Shown one piece after another: positions 62,282 through 64,000 of a stretch of 64,000 nt of DNA; the first letter of the stretch is position 1, and each line of letters starts with the position of its first letter. Both the position numbers and the translations under genes were made by a program. The stretch is from contig NZ_CP142685.1 of assembly GCF_045689735.1 (NCBI RefSeq), forward strand, positions 1,674,001-1,738,000, given 5' to 3'. The notes beneath the pieces are model-generated. The model saw nothing but the letters and a program-made list of their open reading frames with translations. It was not told the DNA's origin and searched no databases. Source of the DNA: Halothiobacillus sp045689735. Its GTDB lineage: Bacteria > Pseudomonadota > Gammaproteobacteria > Halothiobacillales > Halothiobacillaceae.

Positions 62282-64000
62282 TCAATTTAATTGGCACAGT
62301 TCAAATGTAAATGGTCTTCGTCCAACATAAGCTTGCTTAATATCACATTGAGCGCCACTCAAGTCATATCCGTATGCTGCCAAAGCAGATCTCGCCCGCT
62401 TCCAGGCATCGGAAGTTTCTTGTTCAAATTCCTTTTTATCTTCTTCAGGAACACTTAGTTCGCACTGCATTCCATCAGAACTCCCATCTAACTGACGAAA
62501 TGATGCATGCATATGTGAATGCTTCAAGAGCCATTGGATGAAATCACAGCCCATCATGCTGCGATTAATTTTAAGTGTATTCAAAATGGCATTAGCCCGA
62601 ACCACAACCGAAAGCCTATTATTTACCGGCAACTCAAAAACCGCATAAGTAAGGTTATTTTTAGCAACCAGTTGCCGCACCCTTTCCACATACCCATCCG
62701 ACTTTGGAAAATTATTATCAATACCAATCAATGAAACGGCTTGCGGGAAGAATGGAGCAATCCAACCAATAGGCTGCCCGACAAACAACACCACAGAACC
62801 AACTGGAACAGTAAACGCATCTGAGGGACTTGCTTGGATGTATTTATCAGACCAAGGCTCCCCTTCATATGACTTCGCACCAAGAACAAGGGCAAAAAAA
62901 ATAGAAAATAAAGCAATAACAACCAAATATCGTACGGAGTCCAGTTCATCAACAAGCTGCCGAATGAATATCAACAAAGCCAAAGGCGCCGTCAAGTAAA
63001 AATATATTTGGTAACGATATATCCCAAACAAAAGCAACCAAAATACAAATCCAAACAAAGTATACAAAAGAACAAAGATCGAGCTTACACCAAGCTTTCG
63101 TGTAGAGCTATCTACACCCTTCATTTTTTTTATCAAAAATACAATAAAGACAATATACAAGATTGGCCAAGTCACCTGAGGCCAAGCAGCACCATCGAGC
63201 CTACCAGGATTAAACAAAAAATCAAATGGCCGAATAAGAAAATCCACAAACCCAGTAGGTATAAATCTCTTGTCAATCACACCAACCGGGGATGACAAAT
63301 TATTAGAAAAAAAATAGCCAAGCTGAGGGAACAAGGGATTCCCAAAATGTTGGTACATTTGAAAAAACCAAAACCCTCCTGTCATTGAAATCCCTAAAAT
63401 AACACCGACACCAAACAAAAAGGGAAATCTAAGACGCCCCCACCCCTGCCTTCCAATAAATAACAAGCCAATACATAGCGCAAGACTTGCGGGCGTTCCC
63501 GTTAATTTTAGCCCCGTACCAAGACCGGAGACCACACCTGCGACAATAGCCCATAAAGTCGGATTAACCGAATCCTCTCCAAAGCCAACAACATTTTTCA
63601 AAATAAAATAAAGAGCCAATATCTGAAAAATGGCAGTAATAGAATCACCATCAACACTCCCCGCCCTGGAGATAAAACTAACAGAAAAAACCCCCATCAA
63701 AGCAAGAATCGTTATTATGGAGTACAGCCTCGATCTCCATAAACCCGATCTAAAAACAACCAATCGAATTGTCAGCCATAAAGGAATAAACACCAAAGCA
63801 GGAGCAAGCCCCATCAAAAACCCCACAACCCTTGGCGGCAAATTTTCCGACATGACATAATAAAAATAATCCAAAACCGGATTAAAGTAAGACTGAAACC
63901 CCGCAGGAGCAAAATCCAAACTCAATCGACCATGGGCTAGTGCGTAACCATTATAAACATGATAATTATAAAAATCCCAACCACTAGGCTGCCCATAGAA
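62282..64000 (-). CDS. Polytopic membrane glycosyltransferase-like protein (5' end cut by window)
   Basis: At least 572 residues. The frame stays open to the right edge with sensible sequence (SGWDFYNYHVYNGYALAHGRL), so the N-terminus lies outside the window and the TTG at 63925 is not the true start. About ten helices are followed by a soluble C-terminal domain of about 170 residues. The DFYNYHVYNGYA region before a long membrane part resembles GT-C fold polyprenol-sugar transferases. The gene is clearly AT-richer than its neighbours and uses rarer codons (ATA, AAA runs), suggesting transfer. Confidence 0.7.
   Translation of the reverse strand, partial: FYGQPSGWDFYNYHVYNGYALAHGRLSLDFAPAGFQSYFNPVLDYFYYVMSENLPPRVVGFLMGLAPALVFIPLWLTIRLVVFRSGLWRSRLYSIITILALMGVFSVSFISRAGSVDGDSITAIFQILALYFILKNVVGFGEDSVNPTLWAIVAGVVSGLGTGLKLTGTPASLALCIGLLFIGRQGWGRLRFPFLFGVGVILGISMTGGFWFFQMYQHFGNPLFPQLGYFFSNNLSSPVGVIDKRFIPTGFVDFLIRPFDFLFNPGRLDGAAWPQVTWPILYIVFIVFLIKKMKGVDSSTRKLGVSSIFVLLYTLFGFVFWLLLFGIYRYQIYFYLTAPLALLIFIRQLVDELDSVRYLVVIALFSIFFALVLGAKSYEGEPWSDKYIQASPSDAFTVPVGSVVLFVGQPIGWIAPFFPQAVSLIGIDNNFPKSDGYVERVRQLVAKNNLTYAVFELPVNNRLSVVVRANAILNTLKINRSMMGCDFIQWLLKHSHMHASFRQLDGSSDGMQCELSVPEEDKKEFEQETSDAWKRARSALAAYGYDLSGAQCDIKQAYVGRRPFTFELCQLN

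Overview
The window looks like a chromosomal segment of a gammaproteobacterial, chemolithoautotrophic sulfur oxidiser (Halothiobacillus-like is my best guess from gene content; no rRNA or other taxonomic marker is present to prove it). Pointers are a flavocytochrome c sulfide dehydrogenase, a periplasmic rhodanese, paired YeeE/YedE sulfur transporters, a Tat-exported metallo-beta-lactamase-fold protein, a class I fructose-1,6-bisphosphatase beside a PPi-type phosphofructokinase, and a gammaproteobacterial type IV pilus gene order (mrcA/pilMNOPQ).

Layout. 0.1-4.9 kb: five leftward genes that look like a sulfur-handling island (MBL-fold protein, two YeeE/YedE halves, a secreted Cys-repeat peptide, a DUF6969-like protein, a rhodanese). 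5.1-7.2 kb: zur, an RsmC-like methyltransferase and zntB. 7.3-11.2 kb: leftward yggS-proC-yggT-metX-metW. 11.4-14.8 kb: three tandem PilT/PilU-type ATPases. 15.2-20.5 kb: fccA-fccB, two multi-helix membrane proteins that I read as cytochrome bd (CydA) superfamily paralogues, one with a fused haem c domain, and a dihaem cytochrome c; this is the most interesting unit. 20.7-27.2 kb: pgaABCD for the poly-GlcNAc biofilm polysaccharide. 27.2-31.0 kb: yggX, mutY and an AsmA-family gene. 31.3-45.6 kb: housekeeping and small conserved genes (moaD, CBM48 protein, mutarotase, PilZ protein, DUF4337, PAP2, PPi-type pfk, fbp, SCP2-like, TsoY-like, lytic transglycosylase, DUF1249, Rrf2 regulator, rpsU, yqeY, gltD, hemE). 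45.6-53.9 kb: an unknown protein, mrcA, and pilMNOPQ. 54.2-57.8 kb: groESL with a sigma-32-like promoter, icd and a tRNA-Arg(CCU). 57.9-64 kb: a His/Lys-rich secreted peptide, a NodIJ-type ABC exporter, waaA, lpxL, and an AT-rich polytopic membrane protein that runs off the right edge.

How they fit together. Sulfide electrons would enter at FccB (FAD), pass to the FccA haem c, and from there through the dihaem cytochrome and/or the fused haem c domain to the CydA-like pair; this last step is inference. Twitching (pilT/U, pilM-Q), PGA synthesis and a PilZ protein together suggest surface attachment controlled by cyclic di-GMP.

A composite intergenic repeat with hairpin ends occurs twice (31.07 and 53.93 kb, in opposite orientation), with a lone end hairpin at 6.16 kb. 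I saw no insertion sequence, prophage, CRISPR array or rRNA operon.
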